From Herbaspirillum aquaticum (GTDB taxonomy: Bacteria; Pseudomonadota; Gammaproteobacteria; Burkholderiales; Burkholderiaceae_D), in assembly GCF_002213425.1 (NCBI RefSeq), contig NZ_NJGV01000010.1:124001-188000 (forward strand): a stretch of 64,000 nt of DNA, written 5' to 3'. This document shows positions 34,301 to 43,422 of this stretch, one piece after another (position 1 is the stretch's first letter; the number at the start of each line of letters is the position of its first letter). The notes under the pieces are model-generated. The model did not search any database. It was not told the DNA's origin and saw only the letters and a program-made list of their open reading frames with translations. The position numbers and the translations under genes are program-made.

Positions 34301-34553
34301 CCTGCGCCCCATCCTGATGACCTCGCTGGCCTTCATGTTCGGCGTGCTGCCGCTGGCCGTGGCCAGCGGTGCCGGCTCGGCCAGCCGCCGCGCCATTGGT
34401 ACGGGCGTGCTGGGCGGCATGTTGTCGGCGACCTTGCTGGGCATCTTCTTCGTGCCCCTGTTCTACTACCTGATCGGCACCTGGCTGGATCGACGCGCGG
34501 CGAAGAAGCCACGCCGGGATGACGATCACGCGAACCAAAAGAAGGGCGTGTGA
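31398..34553 (+). CDS. RND multidrug efflux permease (AcrB/MexB type)
   Basis: 1051 residues. All hallmarks of proton-driven HAE1 pumps are present: N-terminal MARFFIDRPIFAWVIAI, the Asp-Asp relay in GLLVDDAIVVVENVERLM, and the Lys in GLSAKNAILIVEFAKQLHE. Twelve transmembrane helices and porter domains match AcrB/MexB in order and length. It exports a broad range of amphiphilic compounds in exchange for protons. It follows the adaptor gene by 11 bases and overlaps the outer-membrane gene by ATGA. Confidence 0.96.
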   Translation: MARFFIDRPIFAWVIAIIIMLGGMMSIRSLSLEQYPDIAPPKVNIKATYTGASAKTLEDSVTQVIEQQMKGLDNLQYMSASSSSAGSATVALTFTAGTNPDVAQMQVQNKLQQVTARLPQAVQNNGVTVTKASTDILMVLSLTSDDPRITSIDIGDFISSTLTDQISRVEGVGDVTAFGTNYAMRIWIDPAKLQKYALMPSDVTSALEAQNTEVSAGEIGALPAQPGQQINATITARSKLTTPDEFRNIIVKSSADGSVVKLSDVARVELGGESYQVASQQNGKPSSALAIQLATGANALATADAVKKKMAELEPYFPASMKLKTNIAYDTTPFVRVSLEEVVKTLIEAIVLVVLIMYLFLQNIRATFIPAITVPVVLLGTFGILAMFGYSINTLTMFGMVLAIGLLVDDAIVVVENVERLMSEEKLSPKEATRKSMQEITGALVGIAMVLSAVFIPMAFFGGSTGVIYRQFSITIVSAMALSVMVALTLTPALCATLLKPHASGHVQQGKFFTWFNLTFDRNATRYQGGVGGLLKRGKRGLLMYALIAVAMAVLFMRLPTSFLPEEDQGVLMAQIQLPTGATAEQTATVVKTVQEYFMNKPESVESVLAIVGAGVGGNSQNGARAFIRLKEWDQRTGTGQSASELVRMANADLSKIRGARVFLMNPPAVRGLGQSSGFDLELKDVGGVGHDALLKARDQFLQLARSNALLANVRTTGLDDTPQLRVAIDDRKADALSIATSDINATLATAMGGTYVNDFLSNGRVKKVYVQGDSAFRMQAEDLNRWYVRNSASQMVPFSAFMSSKWTYGPSLLERYNGVSSFEIVGEPAAGVSSGTAMAEVEKLVAQLPAGIGFEWTGSSYQERLSGNQAPMLYAISILFVFLCLAALYESWSVPFAVILAVPLGIVGTVLLTGIFGMSNDVYFQVGLLTTVGLSAKNAILIVEFAKQLHESGKSLRDATLEAVQLRLRPILMTSLAFMFGVLPLAVASGAGSASRRAIGTGVLGGMLSATLLGIFFVPLFYYLIGTWLDRRAAKKPRRDDDHANQKKGV

Positions 34554-36052
34554 TGACCCGGCCCGCACAACAGACTTCGATTCCCTGGACCCGTACGGCC
34601 ATGGTGCTGGCGCTTGCTGCAGCGCTGGCCGGCTGCGCCAACCTCGCGCCCGATTACGCGCAACCGGCCGCACCGGTGCCGGCCAGCTGGAGCCAGCAGG
34701 TCGACGGCAAGCCGCTCGGCGGCAGCGCCGGCAAGGCCGCTGGCGAGATCGATGCCGATCAGCTCGGCTGGCGCGAATTCTTCCTTGATCCCCGCCTGCA
34801 GCAGGTGATCGCCGCCGCGTTGGAGAACAACCGCGACCTGCGGGTGGCGGCCTTGAACATCGAGAAGGCGCGCGCGCAATATCGCATCACCGATGCCGAT
34901 CGCTATCCGGCCATCTCCGCCACGGGCACCAGCACGGCCAGCCGCACGCCGGCCGAGTTGTCCACCAGCGGCCGCGCCACGGTGTCACGGCAGCAGAGCG
35001 TGACGGTGGGAGTGAGCGCTTACGAGCTGGATTTCTTCGGCCGCCTGAAGAACCTCTCCGATGCAGCATTGGAAACCTACCAGTACCAGGTCGAGACGCG
35101 TCGCAGCACCCACATCAGCCTGGTGGCCGAAGTCGCTACCGCGTGGCTCACGCTGGCGTCCGACCGTGAGTTGTTGAAGCTGGCGCAGGACACCTATGCC
35201 AGCCAGTCACGGACCTTCGAACTGAGCCAGCGCAGCCACGATATCGGTACCGTCTCCGGAGTCGATCTTGCCAGCCAGGAAGCCACGGTGCAAGCGGCAC
35301 GCGCCGATGTGGCCAGCTATACCAGCCAGGTTGCGCAGGACATCAACGCGTTGCGCCTGCTGGTCGGGGCCGATGTGGATGCGGCGCTGTTGCCGGCCGG
35401 TTTGCCGGACACCGCCAGCGTATTGCCTGCCACGCCTGCGGGCTTGCCCTCGCAAGTATTGCTGCGTCGCCCGGATGTGCTGGCGGCCGAACATACCTTG
35501 AAGTCCGCCAATGCCGACATCGGTGCGGCGCGCGCGGCCTTCTTCCCCAGCATTTCGCTCACCGCTGATGGCGGAACGGCCAGCCGTACCCTGGGCGGCT
35601 TGTTCAAGGCGGGCAGTGGCAGCTGGAGTTTCGTGCCATCGATCAACCTGCCCATCTTCAATGCGGGCAGCCTGCGCGCCAGCCTGGATTCGGCCAAGAT
35701 CACGCGCGATATCGATGTGGCCAATTACGAGAAGGCGATCCAGACCGCCTTCCGGGAAGTGGCTGATGCGCTGGCCGTGCGCGCCACGCTGGACCAGCGG
35801 CTGGATGCGCAGGGCCGGGCCACGGCGGCCAGCGAAAAGGCCTTCCGCTTGTCCGAGGCGCGCTACAAGAATGGCATCGACAGCTATCTCACCACGCTGG
35901 TGGCGCAGCGTACGCTGTACTCCGCACAGCAGACGCTGATCTCGCTGCGCCTGACCGAGCAGAGCAATCGCATCACGCTCTACAAGGTCTTGGGCGGCGG
36001 CTGGAGTGAACAGACGGCACAGCCTGGGGCGGCAGCGCACAGTCCGTCCTGA
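34550..36052 (+). CDS. RND outer-membrane factor lipoprotein (OprM type)
   Basis: 500 residues with a lipoprotein signal ending ALAGCANLAPDYAQP, followed by two efflux repeats that form the tunnel. Typical segments include YELDFFGRLKNLSDAALE near residue 160 and LLRRPDVLAAEHTLKSANADIG around 305. It completes the canonical tripartite pump. Its stop is 16 bases from the convergent stop of the next chemoreceptor gene, so termination must be tight or overlapping. Confidence 0.94.
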   Translation: MMTRPAQQTSIPWTRTAMVLALAAALAGCANLAPDYAQPAAPVPASWSQQVDGKPLGGSAGKAAGEIDADQLGWREFFLDPRLQQVIAAALENNRDLRVAALNIEKARAQYRITDADRYPAISATGTSTASRTPAELSTSGRATVSRQQSVTVGVSAYELDFFGRLKNLSDAALETYQYQVETRRSTHISLVAEVATAWLTLASDRELLKLAQDTYASQSRTFELSQRSHDIGTVSGVDLASQEATVQAARADVASYTSQVAQDINALRLLVGADVDAALLPAGLPDTASVLPATPAGLPSQVLLRRPDVLAAEHTLKSANADIGAARAAFFPSISLTADGGTASRTLGGLFKAGSGSWSFVPSINLPIFNAGSLRASLDSAKITRDIDVANYEKAIQTAFREVADALAVRATLDQRLDAQGRATAASEKAFRLSEARYKNGIDSYLTTLVAQRTLYSAQQTLISLRLTEQSNRITLYKVLGGGWSEQTAQPGAAAHSPS

Positions 36053-36067
36053 TGGTGGCAGCAGTGC

Positions 36068-37705
36068 TCAGCGCATCGCAATGCGCGGCGGTGCCGGCGT
36101 GATGTCGATGGTGAGCGTGCCGTCGTCATTGGCAGCCGGGTCGGCTTCCATCTGCGCCGCACTGAGCTTGAAGGCGCCCACCAGATGGCTCAGGTGATCG
36201 GCCTGCTGGCTCATCGATTGCGATGCTGCAGCGGCTTCTTCCACCAGGGCCGCATTCTGCTGGGTATTCTCGTCCAGCCGTGCGATGGCGTCATTGACCG
36301 CGAGGATGCCCTCGGTCTGCGCCTGGCTGGCATCGCTGATCTCGGCCACCACCGCCGTCACGCGCTGCACGCTGGCCACCACTTGCTGCATGGTCCCGCC
36401 TGCCTGCTGCACGAGGCGGCTGCCGTCGCTCACGCTGGCCACCGAAGTGTCGATGAGCTGCTTGATCTCATGCGCGGCCGCTGCCGAACGCTGCGCCAGT
36501 GAACGGACTTCCGCGGCCACCACGGCAAAGCCGCGGCCCTGTTCACCGGCTCGCGCTGCTTCCACCGCCGCGTTCAACGCCAGGATGTTGGTCTGGAACG
36601 CGATGCTGTCGATCACGCCGATGATGTCGACGATCTTGCGCGAGGCCGCATCGATCTGGCCCATGGTGGAGACCACCTGCTGCACCACCGCGCCACCTTG
36701 GCTGGCGATGTCGGAGGCCGAGCCGGCCAGTTCGTTGGCCTGGCGCGCATTGTCTGCATTGCGGCGCACGGCGGCAGTGAGTTCTTCCATGGCGGCTACG
36801 GTTTTCTCCAGGGTCTCGGCCTGTTGCTCAGTACGCTCCGACAGGTTCTGGTTGCCCATGGCGATTTCGGAAGAGGCCCCCGCAATCGTATGGGTGCCGG
36901 TGCGCACCTGCTGGACCAGCGAGGCCAGCTTGTCGCGCATCACGCGGATTTCATACAGCAGGCTGGTGCGGTCACCCGACTTGGTGTCGACCGGCGTGGA
37001 GAGTTCGCCATGCGCGATGCGTCCGGCAATTTCCACTGCATAGCGCGGTTCGCCGCCCAGCTGGCCCAGCAGGCTCCTGCGGATCATCCACGCCGTTGCC
37101 ATCGAGACCACCAGGATCACGGCACCACACAGGATCACCCCCCGCAGCGAGCTGTCGAAGAGCGCATCGGCCGCAGCACTGGCTTGCTGGTTCTCGCGTT
37201 GTACGGACTTGAGCAGCACGTCGATGTCGGCCACGATCTGGCGGCGCAGCGGGCTGCACTCCTTGACCAGGAACTCACCGTAGGCTTCCATCTGGCCGCG
37301 TTCACGATAGTGGCGCGGGCGCTTCAGTTCTTCCGCCATCGCCAGCAGCCCGGCCTTGGCCTTCTCGAACTGGGCATTGCCGGCCATCGCCGGCTCCAGC
37401 TGGCGCAGGGCGGACAGGTACAGGGCTTTCTGCTCATCGACGATGGCCAGCTCGCGCGCCGCATCAGCCTCGTCACGGAAGATGTAGGCGTTGCGCGCGG
37501 ACATGCCGGTCTGGTCCAGCGCCTCGCGGGCCACATACAGCGGCTCCAGCCTGGTTTCGGTCACCTGGTCCTGGTAGCGCATCGCGCCGGAAATGGCGTG
37601 CATGCGCAGCAGCGCGATGGAAATCAATACCAGCATCAGTGCGATCACGATGCCGAAGCCGATACGCAATTGCGTACCGATCTTGAGTTTGCTCAGTGGG
37701 TGCAT
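36068..37705 (-). CDS. Methyl-accepting chemotaxis protein 3
   Basis: 545 residues from the ATG at 37705; an ATG eight codons upstream is possible, and the longer open frame before it is arginine-rich and not receptor-like. The first helix follows [11 protein letters not shown]; the second is at about 192-212. GGEP occurs at the start of the HAMP region, as GAEP does in receptor 1. The signalling hairpin has the usual tip and the tail is short and acidic. The ligand is unknown. It is convergent with the RND operon. Confidence 0.93.
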   Translation of the reverse strand: MHPLSKLKIGTQLRIGFGIVIALMLVLISIALLRMHAISGAMRYQDQVTETRLEPLYVAREALDQTGMSARNAYIFRDEADAARELAIVDEQKALYLSALRQLEPAMAGNAQFEKAKAGLLAMAEELKRPRHYRERGQMEAYGEFLVKECSPLRRQIVADIDVLLKSVQRENQQASAAADALFDSSLRGVILCGAVILVVSMATAWMIRRSLLGQLGGEPRYAVEIAGRIAHGELSTPVDTKSGDRTSLLYEIRVMRDKLASLVQQVRTGTHTIAGASSEIAMGNQNLSERTEQQAETLEKTVAAMEELTAAVRRNADNARQANELAGSASDIASQGGAVVQQVVSTMGQIDAASRKIVDIIGVIDSIAFQTNILALNAAVEAARAGEQGRGFAVVAAEVRSLAQRSAAAAHEIKQLIDTSVASVSDGSRLVQQAGGTMQQVVASVQRVTAVVAEISDASQAQTEGILAVNDAIARLDENTQQNAALVEEAAAASQSMSQQADHLSHLVGAFKLSAAQMEADPAANDDGTLTIDITPAPPRIAMR

Positions 37706-38034
37706 GGGTCTCTTGCTTTTCTTGGTCATGGGTCCGGCGGCGCGGCGTAGCGGACGGGGAAATGGACGAAGGGAACCTGCCGCAATGGCCGCGCATCGAT
37801 CTGGCGGCCGGGCCGTCGCAGGGACGTGGTGACAGGCTGCTTTCCTTCTGGCAATCAGTGTAAATGAGAAGAATTTCGCGGCCAAGTCATTTCGGCGTTT
37901 GGCGCATATTTGTCTCATTTGATGGAATATGGCGTGGTTTTGGAGTCAAATGAGCGCAAAATCGCGTGAGATTCCTGAGAGGATTTCCTACGTGAAGCTT
38001 CATATCCCTCCGCCGTAATTGCCCCCGAATCCGG

Positions 38035-38063
38035 TTGACAAGCCGTACCTCGCCGGGAATAAT
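38035..38063 (+). promoter_or_regulatory. Sigma-70 promoter for udh
   Basis: TTGACA, a 17-base spacer and AATAAT form a near-consensus promoter (perfect -35, five of six at -10). The expected transcription start is close to 38070, about 130 bases ahead of the udh start codon. Confidence 0.75.
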
Positions 38064-38071
38064 CCGCCAAG

Positions 38072-38089
38072 TGATACGACGACGTACAA
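38072..38089. promoter_or_regulatory. Probable repressor operator at the udh promoter
   Basis: TGATACGACGACGTACAA matches 14 of 18 positions of the perfect palindrome upstream of exuT at 43449-43466. It begins at about +2 relative to the predicted start, where a bound repressor would block transcription. Confidence 0.6.
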
Positions 38090-38198
38090 GCTCTGCCGAC
38101 CCGATGCAGGCGCAGGGCGATCGGCGACATCACCGCCTTTGAATGCAGCACCCGATCCGACAACAACAACGATGAGCAACCATCAGGAGACAGCCCGC

Positions 38199-39053
38199 AT
38201 GAGCGCAGACACCGACCGTGATGCGTGGCAGACCGCCCGTTTTTCCCGCCTCCTGCTGACCGGCGCTGCCGGTGGCGTGGGCCGGCAATTGCGTGGCCGC
38301 CTGGCGTCTTTCGCCGAGCATGTGCGGGTAGCGGATCTGGCTGTGGCCATGGAGGCCGCCGGCCCTGCGGCCGCGCATGAAGAAGTGCTGGGCTGCGACC
38401 TGGCCGATCGCGCTGCGGTCGATGCCATGGTGGCGGGCTGCGAGGCCATCATCCACCTGGGTGGCGTGTCGGTGGAGCGTCCCTTCGAAGAGATCCTGGA
38501 AGCCAACATCAAGGGCGTCTTCCACATCTACGAGGCCGCACGCCGGCATGGCGTCAAGCGCGTCATCTTCGCCAGCTCCAATCACGTCACCGGTTTCTAT
38601 GGCCAGGATGAGCGCATCGATGCGCACGCCATGAAGCGTCCCGACGGCTACTACGGCTTGTCCAAGTCCTATGGCGAAGACATGGCGCAGTTCTACTTCG
38701 ACCGCTATGGGGTGGAGACGGTGAGCATCCGCATCGGTTCGATCTTCCCGGAAGCGACCAACCGCCGCATGCTGGCCAGCTGGATGAGCATGGACGATTT
38801 CGAGCAACTGCTGCGCCGTGCGCTGTTCATTCCTGGCGTGGGCCACACCATCGTCTACGGCATGTCGGCCAACGCCAAGACCTGGTGGGACAACCGCCAC
38901 GCCGCGCACCTGGGCTATGCGCCCAAGGACAGTTCGGAGATCTTCCGCGCCAAGGTGGAAGCGCAACCGCAGCCGGCTGCCGATGATCCGGTTGCGACCC
39001 TGCAAGGCGGTGCCTTCACGGCCGCCGGACCCTTTGATCCGTTGGCGAACTAA
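38199..39053 (+). CDS. udh: Uronate dehydrogenase
   Basis: 284 residues of the extended SDR type. Cofactor motif LLLTGAAGGVGRQLRG, then IIHLGGVSVERPFEEIL, FASSNHVTGFY, the catalytic YGLSKSYGED and RIGSIFPEATNRRMLASW all follow characterised bacterial Udh enzymes as I remember them. It oxidises D-galacturonate or D-glucuronate with NAD+ to the aldarolactone, the first step of oxidative uronate breakdown. AGGAG nine bases before the ATG at 38199 favours this start over ATG 38172. Neighbouring uptake genes (ABC transporter, ExuT) and a GntR regulator support the role. The later dehydratase steps are not in the window. Confidence 0.92.
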   Translation: MSADTDRDAWQTARFSRLLLTGAAGGVGRQLRGRLASFAEHVRVADLAVAMEAAGPAAAHEEVLGCDLADRAAVDAMVAGCEAIIHLGGVSVERPFEEILEANIKGVFHIYEAARRHGVKRVIFASSNHVTGFYGQDERIDAHAMKRPDGYYGLSKSYGEDMAQFYFDRYGVETVSIRIGSIFPEATNRRMLASWMSMDDFEQLLRRALFIPGVGHTIVYGMSANAKTWWDNRHAAHLGYAPKDSSEIFRAKVEAQPQPAADDPVATLQGGAFTAAGPFDPLAN

Positions 39054-39301
39054 CTTAAGTTGTCCACAGCATTTTCTCGTTTCATCGCGGCAGTCCCGTT
39101 GTAGTCCATCGCCGCAGTTCATTGAATTTCCCGCGCGCTACGCCCTTCTCCAGCGCGCGGCATGGCAGCACCGCACGCAACAGCTTGACCTGAATCGCAG
39201 CAAGGCAGCACCCGGCACACCGGGCCGCTCGCACGCAGCAGGATCGCGCCCGCGCCGCACCGATGTCCGGTTCCCTGAAACCTTGATGGACCCGGCAGCC
39301 C

Positions 39302-40137
39302 ATGAACTTCTCTCTCGACTTCACGCCACTGGCGCCGTACTGGCCCGTGTTCCTGCACGGTGCCTGGCTGACGCTGAAGATGACGACGCTGGCCGTCATC
39401 GTGGGCGTAGCCATCGGCATCTTCGTCGCCTTTGCCAAGAACAGTCCCAATCGCCTTGTAGCCCGCACCTGCAGCGGCTACATCGAGGTGGTGCGCAATA
39501 CCCCGTTCCTGGTGCAGATCTTCCTGCTGTATTTCGGCCTGGCCAGTCTCGGTATCCGCATGCCCACCTTCGCGGCAGCGGTGCTGGCCATGATCATCAA
39601 CATCGCCGCCTATGCCGCCGAGATCATCCGCGCCGGCATCGATTCGGTCCCGCGCGGACAGATCGAGGCCGCCGAATGCCTGGGCCTGTCGGTCTGGCGC
39701 ATCCGCTGGCACGTGATGCTGCAGCCGGCCATCGAGCGCGTCTATCCGGCGCTGACCAGCCAGTTCCTGCTGATGATGCAGGCCTCGGCGATGGCCTCGC
39801 AGATTTCTGCCGAGGAATGCTCACCGCCATCGCCAATACCGTGCAGTCCGATACCTTCCGCTCATTGGAAACCTATCTCGTGGTGGCTGCCTTGTACCTG
39901 GTGCTGGCCGTGCTGGTCAAGCTGGTGGCTTATTCCATCGGTGAAACTATTTTCAAGCGCCGCCGCACCTTGCGCCGCGCGGCCGCGCAGGGCAGACGCA
40001 GTCCGGTGTCGCGCTTGCCCGCCAGCGATCCGGCAGGGATGGCGCCGCTGGCCCATGTGCCGTATGTGCATGGCGCGGCACGTCCGGTAGCCGTCAACAC
40101 CGCAGCTGCGCTGCGCATCGAAGGGAGCACATCGTGA
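39302..40137 (+). pseudogene. Polar-solute ABC permease, frameshifted
   Basis: The first 172 codons encode a normal His/Glu/Gln-type permease (LHGAWLTLKMTTLAVIVGVA, VEVVRNTPFLVQIF-like EVVRNTPFLVQIF, and the EAA loop with RAGIDSVPRGQIEAAECLGL). After SQISAEE at 39817 the frame runs into low-complexity Cys/Trp/Arg text, while the expected continuation (LTAIANTVQSDTFRSLETYL) is in the +1 frame from 39820. Two extra bases, or one missing, around 39818 explain it. No slippery heptamer is visible. It may be a true loss of function or a sequence error; the rest of the operon is intact. The restored frame ends at the TGA that overlaps the next start. Confidence 0.8.
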
Positions 40138-40787
40138 TGGGCAACTTCAGCTGGACCTATTTCTTCTTCATGGTGCAGTCCATCGGCTGGACCCTGGTCT
40201 TGTCGCTACTGGCCTTCGTGCTCGGCGGCATCGGCGGATTCCTGGTGATGCTGGCGCGCATCTCGCCACGCGCCTGGCTGCGGCGACCGGCCCTCCTTTT
40301 CATCGAATGCGTGCAGGGCATTCCCTTGCTGATCCTGCTCTTCATCGTCTATTTCGGACTGTCGGTCTATGGGCTGGTATTGCCGGCGCTGGTGGCGGCC
40401 GGGCTGGCGATGATGATCTATGCCAGCGCCTATCTGGGCGACATCTGGCGTGGTTGCGTGGAAGCCATGCCGCGCCCGCAGTGGGAGGCCTCCGAATGCC
40501 TGTCGCTGACGCGCTGGCAGACCCTGCGCCTGGTCATCATCCCGCAGGCCACGCGGCTGTCGCTGCCGCCGACCATCGGCTTCCTGGTGCAGTTGATCAA
40601 GATGACCTCGCTGGCCTCGGTCATCGGTTTCGTCGAACTGACCCGGGCCGGGCAGATCATCAACAACTCCATCTTCCAGCCCTTCCTGGTGTTCCTGCTG
40701 GTGGGGTCGTTCTACTTCCTGCTCTGCTATCCCTTATCGCGCTGGAGCGCATCCATGGAGAGAAAGCTCAATGTCAGCCATCGCTAA
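40137..40787 (+). CDS. Polar amino-acid-type ABC transporter permease
   Basis: 216 residues with about five membrane helices. The EAA loop is ISP-type: [23 protein letters not shown]. It should pair with the frameshifted permease in an inner-membrane heterodimer. GTG at 40134 is a possible alternative start; GGGAG lies nine bases before the ATG. It overlaps the preceding stop and, by 17 bases, the ATPase gene. Family members take up polar amino acids, but the udh context leaves open a uronate or related acid. Confidence 0.9.
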   Translation: MGNFSWTYFFFMVQSIGWTLVLSLLAFVLGGIGGFLVMLARISPRAWLRRPALLFIECVQGIPLLILLFIVYFGLSVYGLVLPALVAAGLAMMIYASAYLGDIWRGCVEAMPRPQWEASECLSLTRWQTLRLVIIPQATRLSLPPTIGFLVQLIKMTSLASVIGFVELTRAGQIINNSIFQPFLVFLLVGSFYFLLCYPLSRWSASMERKLNVSHR

Positions 40788-41565
40788 ACCCGAATCCGGA
40801 CCGCATCTGCGCGCCGTGGCGGCGTCCCCGGAACCGCAGCCGGTCATCGTCCGGCTGGACCAGGTCTACAAGAGTTTCGGCGACAACCAGGTCTTGAAAG
40901 GCGTGTCCTTTGAAGTGGCGCGCGGCGAGATGATCGCCATCATCGGTGCCTCCGGTTCCGGCAAGTCCACGGCACTGCGTTGCATCGACCGGCTGGAGAC
41001 CATCGACTCCGGCAGCATCGAAGTAGCCGGCATCCGTGTCGATGATCCACACGTGGACCTGCACCAGCTGCGGCGCGAGGTCGGCATCGTGTTCCAGAGC
41101 TACAACCTGTTCCCTCACCTCAACGTGCTGGAAAACGTCATGCTGGCCCTGCGCCACGTCAAGCAGCAGGACAAGGCCGAGGCGCGCCGCGTGGCCCTGG
41201 CCGCGCTGGCGCAGGTGGGGCTCGACGAAAAGGCCAATGCCTATCCCGAGCAGCTCTCCGGCGGGCAGCAGCAGCGCGTGGCCATTGCGCGCTCGCTGGC
41301 GATGTCGCCGAAGGTGATGCTGTTCGATGAAGTGACCTCGGCACTGGACCCGCAACTGACCGGCGAAGTGCTGCGCGTGATGGAAGACCTGGCCGCCAAT
41401 GGCATGACCATGCTGCTGGTGACGCACGAGATGAACTTCGCCAAGCGCGTGGCCGACCGCATCATCTACATGCACCAGGGCCGAGTCTGGGAAGTCGGTC
41501 CCGGCGACATGCTGGACCACCCGCATACCCCCGAACTGCAAGCCTTCCTGGCCGCCGACCTGTAG
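40771..41565 (+). CDS. ABC transporter ATP-binding protein
   Basis: 264 residues of the GlnQ/HisP type. Walker A is [10 protein letters not shown]-loop in [20 protein letters not shown], signature [14 protein letters not shown], Walker [13 protein letters not shown] and H-loop VTHEM. The N-terminal 25 residues are an extra tail. It powers the two permeases encoded upstream; overlapping genes indicate strict co-translation. Confidence 0.95.
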   Translation: MSAIAKPESGPHLRAVAASPEPQPVIVRLDQVYKSFGDNQVLKGVSFEVARGEMIAIIGASGSGKSTALRCIDRLETIDSGSIEVAGIRVDDPHVDLHQLRREVGIVFQSYNLFPHLNVLENVMLALRHVKQQDKAEARRVALAALAQVGLDEKANAYPEQLSGGQQQRVAIARSLAMSPKVMLFDEVTSALDPQLTGEVLRVMEDLAANGMTMLLVTHEMNFAKRVADRIIYMHQGRVWEVGPGDMLDHPHTPELQAFLAADL

Positions 41566-41616
41566 CGCAAACGCTGTTGCCTGACCTGACCATTCCTAAA
41601 ATAACGGAGACACAAA

Positions 41617-42420
41617 ATGCAACTAACCCCATTACGCCACCTCGTACGCCCCGCCATAGCGGCCCTGGTCCTGGGCCTGGCCGCCCATGCCGCGCACGCC
41701 GACCAGCTCGACGATATCAAGAAGGCCGGGAAGATCCGCATCGCCACCACGTCCAGTACGCCGCTGTTCGGCTACAGCGACGACAAGCTGCAACCGGCCG
41801 GCTCCGACGTCGATGCTGCGCGCCTGCTGGCGCAGGACCTGGGCGTGCAGCTCGACCTGATCCAGGTGGCCAATGCGGCGCGGGTGCCGACCCTGCAATC
41901 GAATCGCGCCGATATCGTGGTGGGTTCGCTGTCGATCACGCCGGAGCGCTTGAAGGTCATCGATTTCTCCACGCCCTACGCCGTGATCAGCCTCATCATC
42001 GGTGCGCCCAAGAGCATGGCCATCAAGGACTATGCGGACCTCAACGGCAAGCGCATCGGCGTCACCCGCGCCACGCCCAACGATACGCTGACCACGCAGA
42101 ACGCCAAGGGTGCGGAGATCATGCGCTACGAAGATGATGCAACCCTCATCACCTCGATGGTCACGGGCCAGGTGGAAGTGTTCTCCAGCACGCCTTCGAA
42201 CCTGCAGGAAATGCAGAAGAAGGCGCCGGGCAAGAACCTGGAAATGAAGTTCGAACAGAAGGCGTTTGACCTGGGCATTGCCATCAACAAGAACCAGCCG
42301 CGCCTGAAGGAGTGGATCGACAACTGGGTCAAGACCAACCAGAAGAATGGCAAGCTCAATGCCATCTACAAGAAGCATCACGGCCGCGACCTGCCGGCCG
42401 CCGTGCAGAATCCCGCTTAA
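41617..42420 (+). CDS. Periplasmic solute-binding protein of the ABC transporter
   Basis: 267 residues with a signal peptide cleaved after AAHA (about residue 28). The family-3 pattern is clear: KIRIATTSSTPLFGYSD, GSDVDAARLLAQDLGVQLDLI and VGSLSITPERLKVIDFSTPY. ACGGAG seven bases before the ATG is the ribosome site. The position two bases of Asp/Gly that hold amino acids in family-3 proteins cannot be judged without structure, so substrate is open. It is the last gene of the udh-adjacent transport operon. Confidence 0.93.
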   Translation: MQLTPLRHLVRPAIAALVLGLAAHAAHADQLDDIKKAGKIRIATTSSTPLFGYSDDKLQPAGSDVDAARLLAQDLGVQLDLIQVANAARVPTLQSNRADIVVGSLSITPERLKVIDFSTPYAVISLIIGAPKSMAIKDYADLNGKRIGVTRATPNDTLTTQNAKGAEIMRYEDDATLITSMVTGQVEVFSSTPSNLQEMQKKAPGKNLEMKFEQKAFDLGIAINKNQPRLKEWIDNWVKTNQKNGKLNAIYKKHHGRDLPAAVQNPA

Positions 42421-42439
42421 GCCGTCTTTGATCCAGCCA

Positions 42440-42463
42440 CGCCGGGCGCAACATGGCCCGGCG
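42440..42463. terminator. Hairpin between the binding-protein and GntR genes
   Basis: CGCCGGGC, eight bases, then GCCCGGCG form a perfect 8-bp stem between convergent stops. Only a weak TTGTTG tail follows, so termination efficiency is uncertain. Confidence 0.5.
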
Positions 42464-42494
42464 TTGTTGCGTCACCTGCCGGCTTGTGCCGCCT

Positions 42495-43217
42495 TCAGCC
42501 GCCTTCGAAGATGCGCTGGCGCGCATGCCCGATGTGGGCGCGCATGGCCGCCTCGGCGTCTGGCGCCGAACCTTGGGCGATGGCATCGATGATGGCCTGG
42601 TGTTCGTCGTCGATGACCTGGATGCGCTCACCCTCCTGGGGTGAACCCAGGTTCTGTGCCAGTTCCATGCACTGGCGGATCGGGCCCAGCGCATGTTCGA
42701 TGGTGGAGATGAAGAAGGGATTGCGGGTGGCCCGGGCGATGGCCATGTGCAGCGCCAGGTCTTCCTCCACGCCGGTCTGTCCTTCCAGTTGCGCGCGCCG
42801 CAGCGCTTGCAGGCAATGGCGCATCAGGGCGATGTCCTCTTCCTCGCGGGCGGTGGCCGCAATGCCTGCCGCACCGACTTCCACGCACTGCCGAAACGCG
42901 TAATAGCGCTCCACGTCAGGGATGCTGGCAATCTGCGCCGGCGCGCTGCTTTGCAGGACGGGCAGCCGCTGCACATAGTTGCCCGAGCCCCGGCGCGAGA
43001 CCACGATGCCTTCCGAACGCAGGCGCGAGAGCGCTTCCCGTACCGTCGTGCGGGAAGCCTCGTAGCGCTGCGCCAGTTCCACTTCGGTGGGCAGCTTGCG
43101 GTTCTCACCCAGTTCCCCGCGCAGGATGGAAGCGATGATCTGCTTGCAGATGTGTTCGGACCGGCTGAGCTGGCCGCGACGTGAAGAATCAGGGGAGGGC
43201 GGGTTGAATGCTGACAT
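42495..43217 (-). CDS. GntR-family transcriptional regulator, FadR subfamily
   Basis: 240 residues. The N-terminal winged helix has LPTEVELAQRYEASRTTVREALSRL near residue 42, and the C-terminal all-helical FCD domain starts near 110 (EVGAAGIAATAREEEDIALM). FCD domains bind small carboxylic acids through a metal, so a uronate or aldarate is a reasonable effector. It lies between the udh/ABC block and exuT, both of which have a matching operator, making it the likely repressor of the hexuronate genes. The gene's own promoter region is in the shared 43218-43665 stretch. Confidence 0.88.
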   Translation of the reverse strand: MSAFNPPSPDSSRRGQLSRSEHICKQIIASILRGELGENRKLPTEVELAQRYEASRTTVREALSRLRSEGIVVSRRGSGNYVQRLPVLQSSAPAQIASIPDVERYYAFRQCVEVGAAGIAATAREEEDIALMRHCLQALRRAQLEGQTGVEEDLALHMAIARATRNPFFISTIEHALGPIRQCMELAQNLGSPQEGERIQVIDDEHQAIIDAIAQGSAPDAEAAMRAHIGHARQRIFEGG

Positions 43218-43375
43218 GTACGATGACTGCTGCCGAAGAGTTCGTCTGCGGTCACTATGAAGGGTTCTGCGCCGGGGCGCAAGCCTGGGGCGTCCGGCGC
43301 GCGGGAAGATTCACCTTGCCCCTCCGAAATCGCCCTGCCAAGCCATTTCCAGGAAGGAAGCTGCATTTAATTCGG

Positions 43376-43404
43376 TTGACTTCCCGAGCCGCGATCATTA
43401 GAGT
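43376..43404 (+). promoter_or_regulatory. Probable sigma-70 promoter for exuT
   Basis: TTGACT, 17 bases and TAGAGT. The -35 is one base from consensus and is preceded by CGG, as at the udh promoter; the -10 is weaker (TAGAGT against TATAAT). Predicted transcription start near 43411. Confidence 0.55.
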
Positions 43405-43422
43405 TGTCCACCTGCATGAAGA

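Larger units (their letters stand above)
37706..38198. other. Divergent control region between chemoreceptor 3 and udh
   Basis: About 490 bases with no supported gene. The part near 37860-37990 is AT-rich and probably carries the chemoreceptor promoter on the minus strand. The udh promoter and operator are at 38035-38089 and are listed separately. Confidence 0.55.

Noticed and set aside
31131-34673. Antisense open frame of 1180 codons opposite the second RND permease
   Set aside because: Same His/Gln/Arg-rich shadow character, and the sense gene is unmistakable.
38818-40137. 439-codon frame spanning udh tail and ABC permease
   Set aside because: Only its last part, from 39820, is real protein-like sequence, namely the displaced C-terminus of the frameshifted permease. 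The earlier part is a shadow of udh and spacer.
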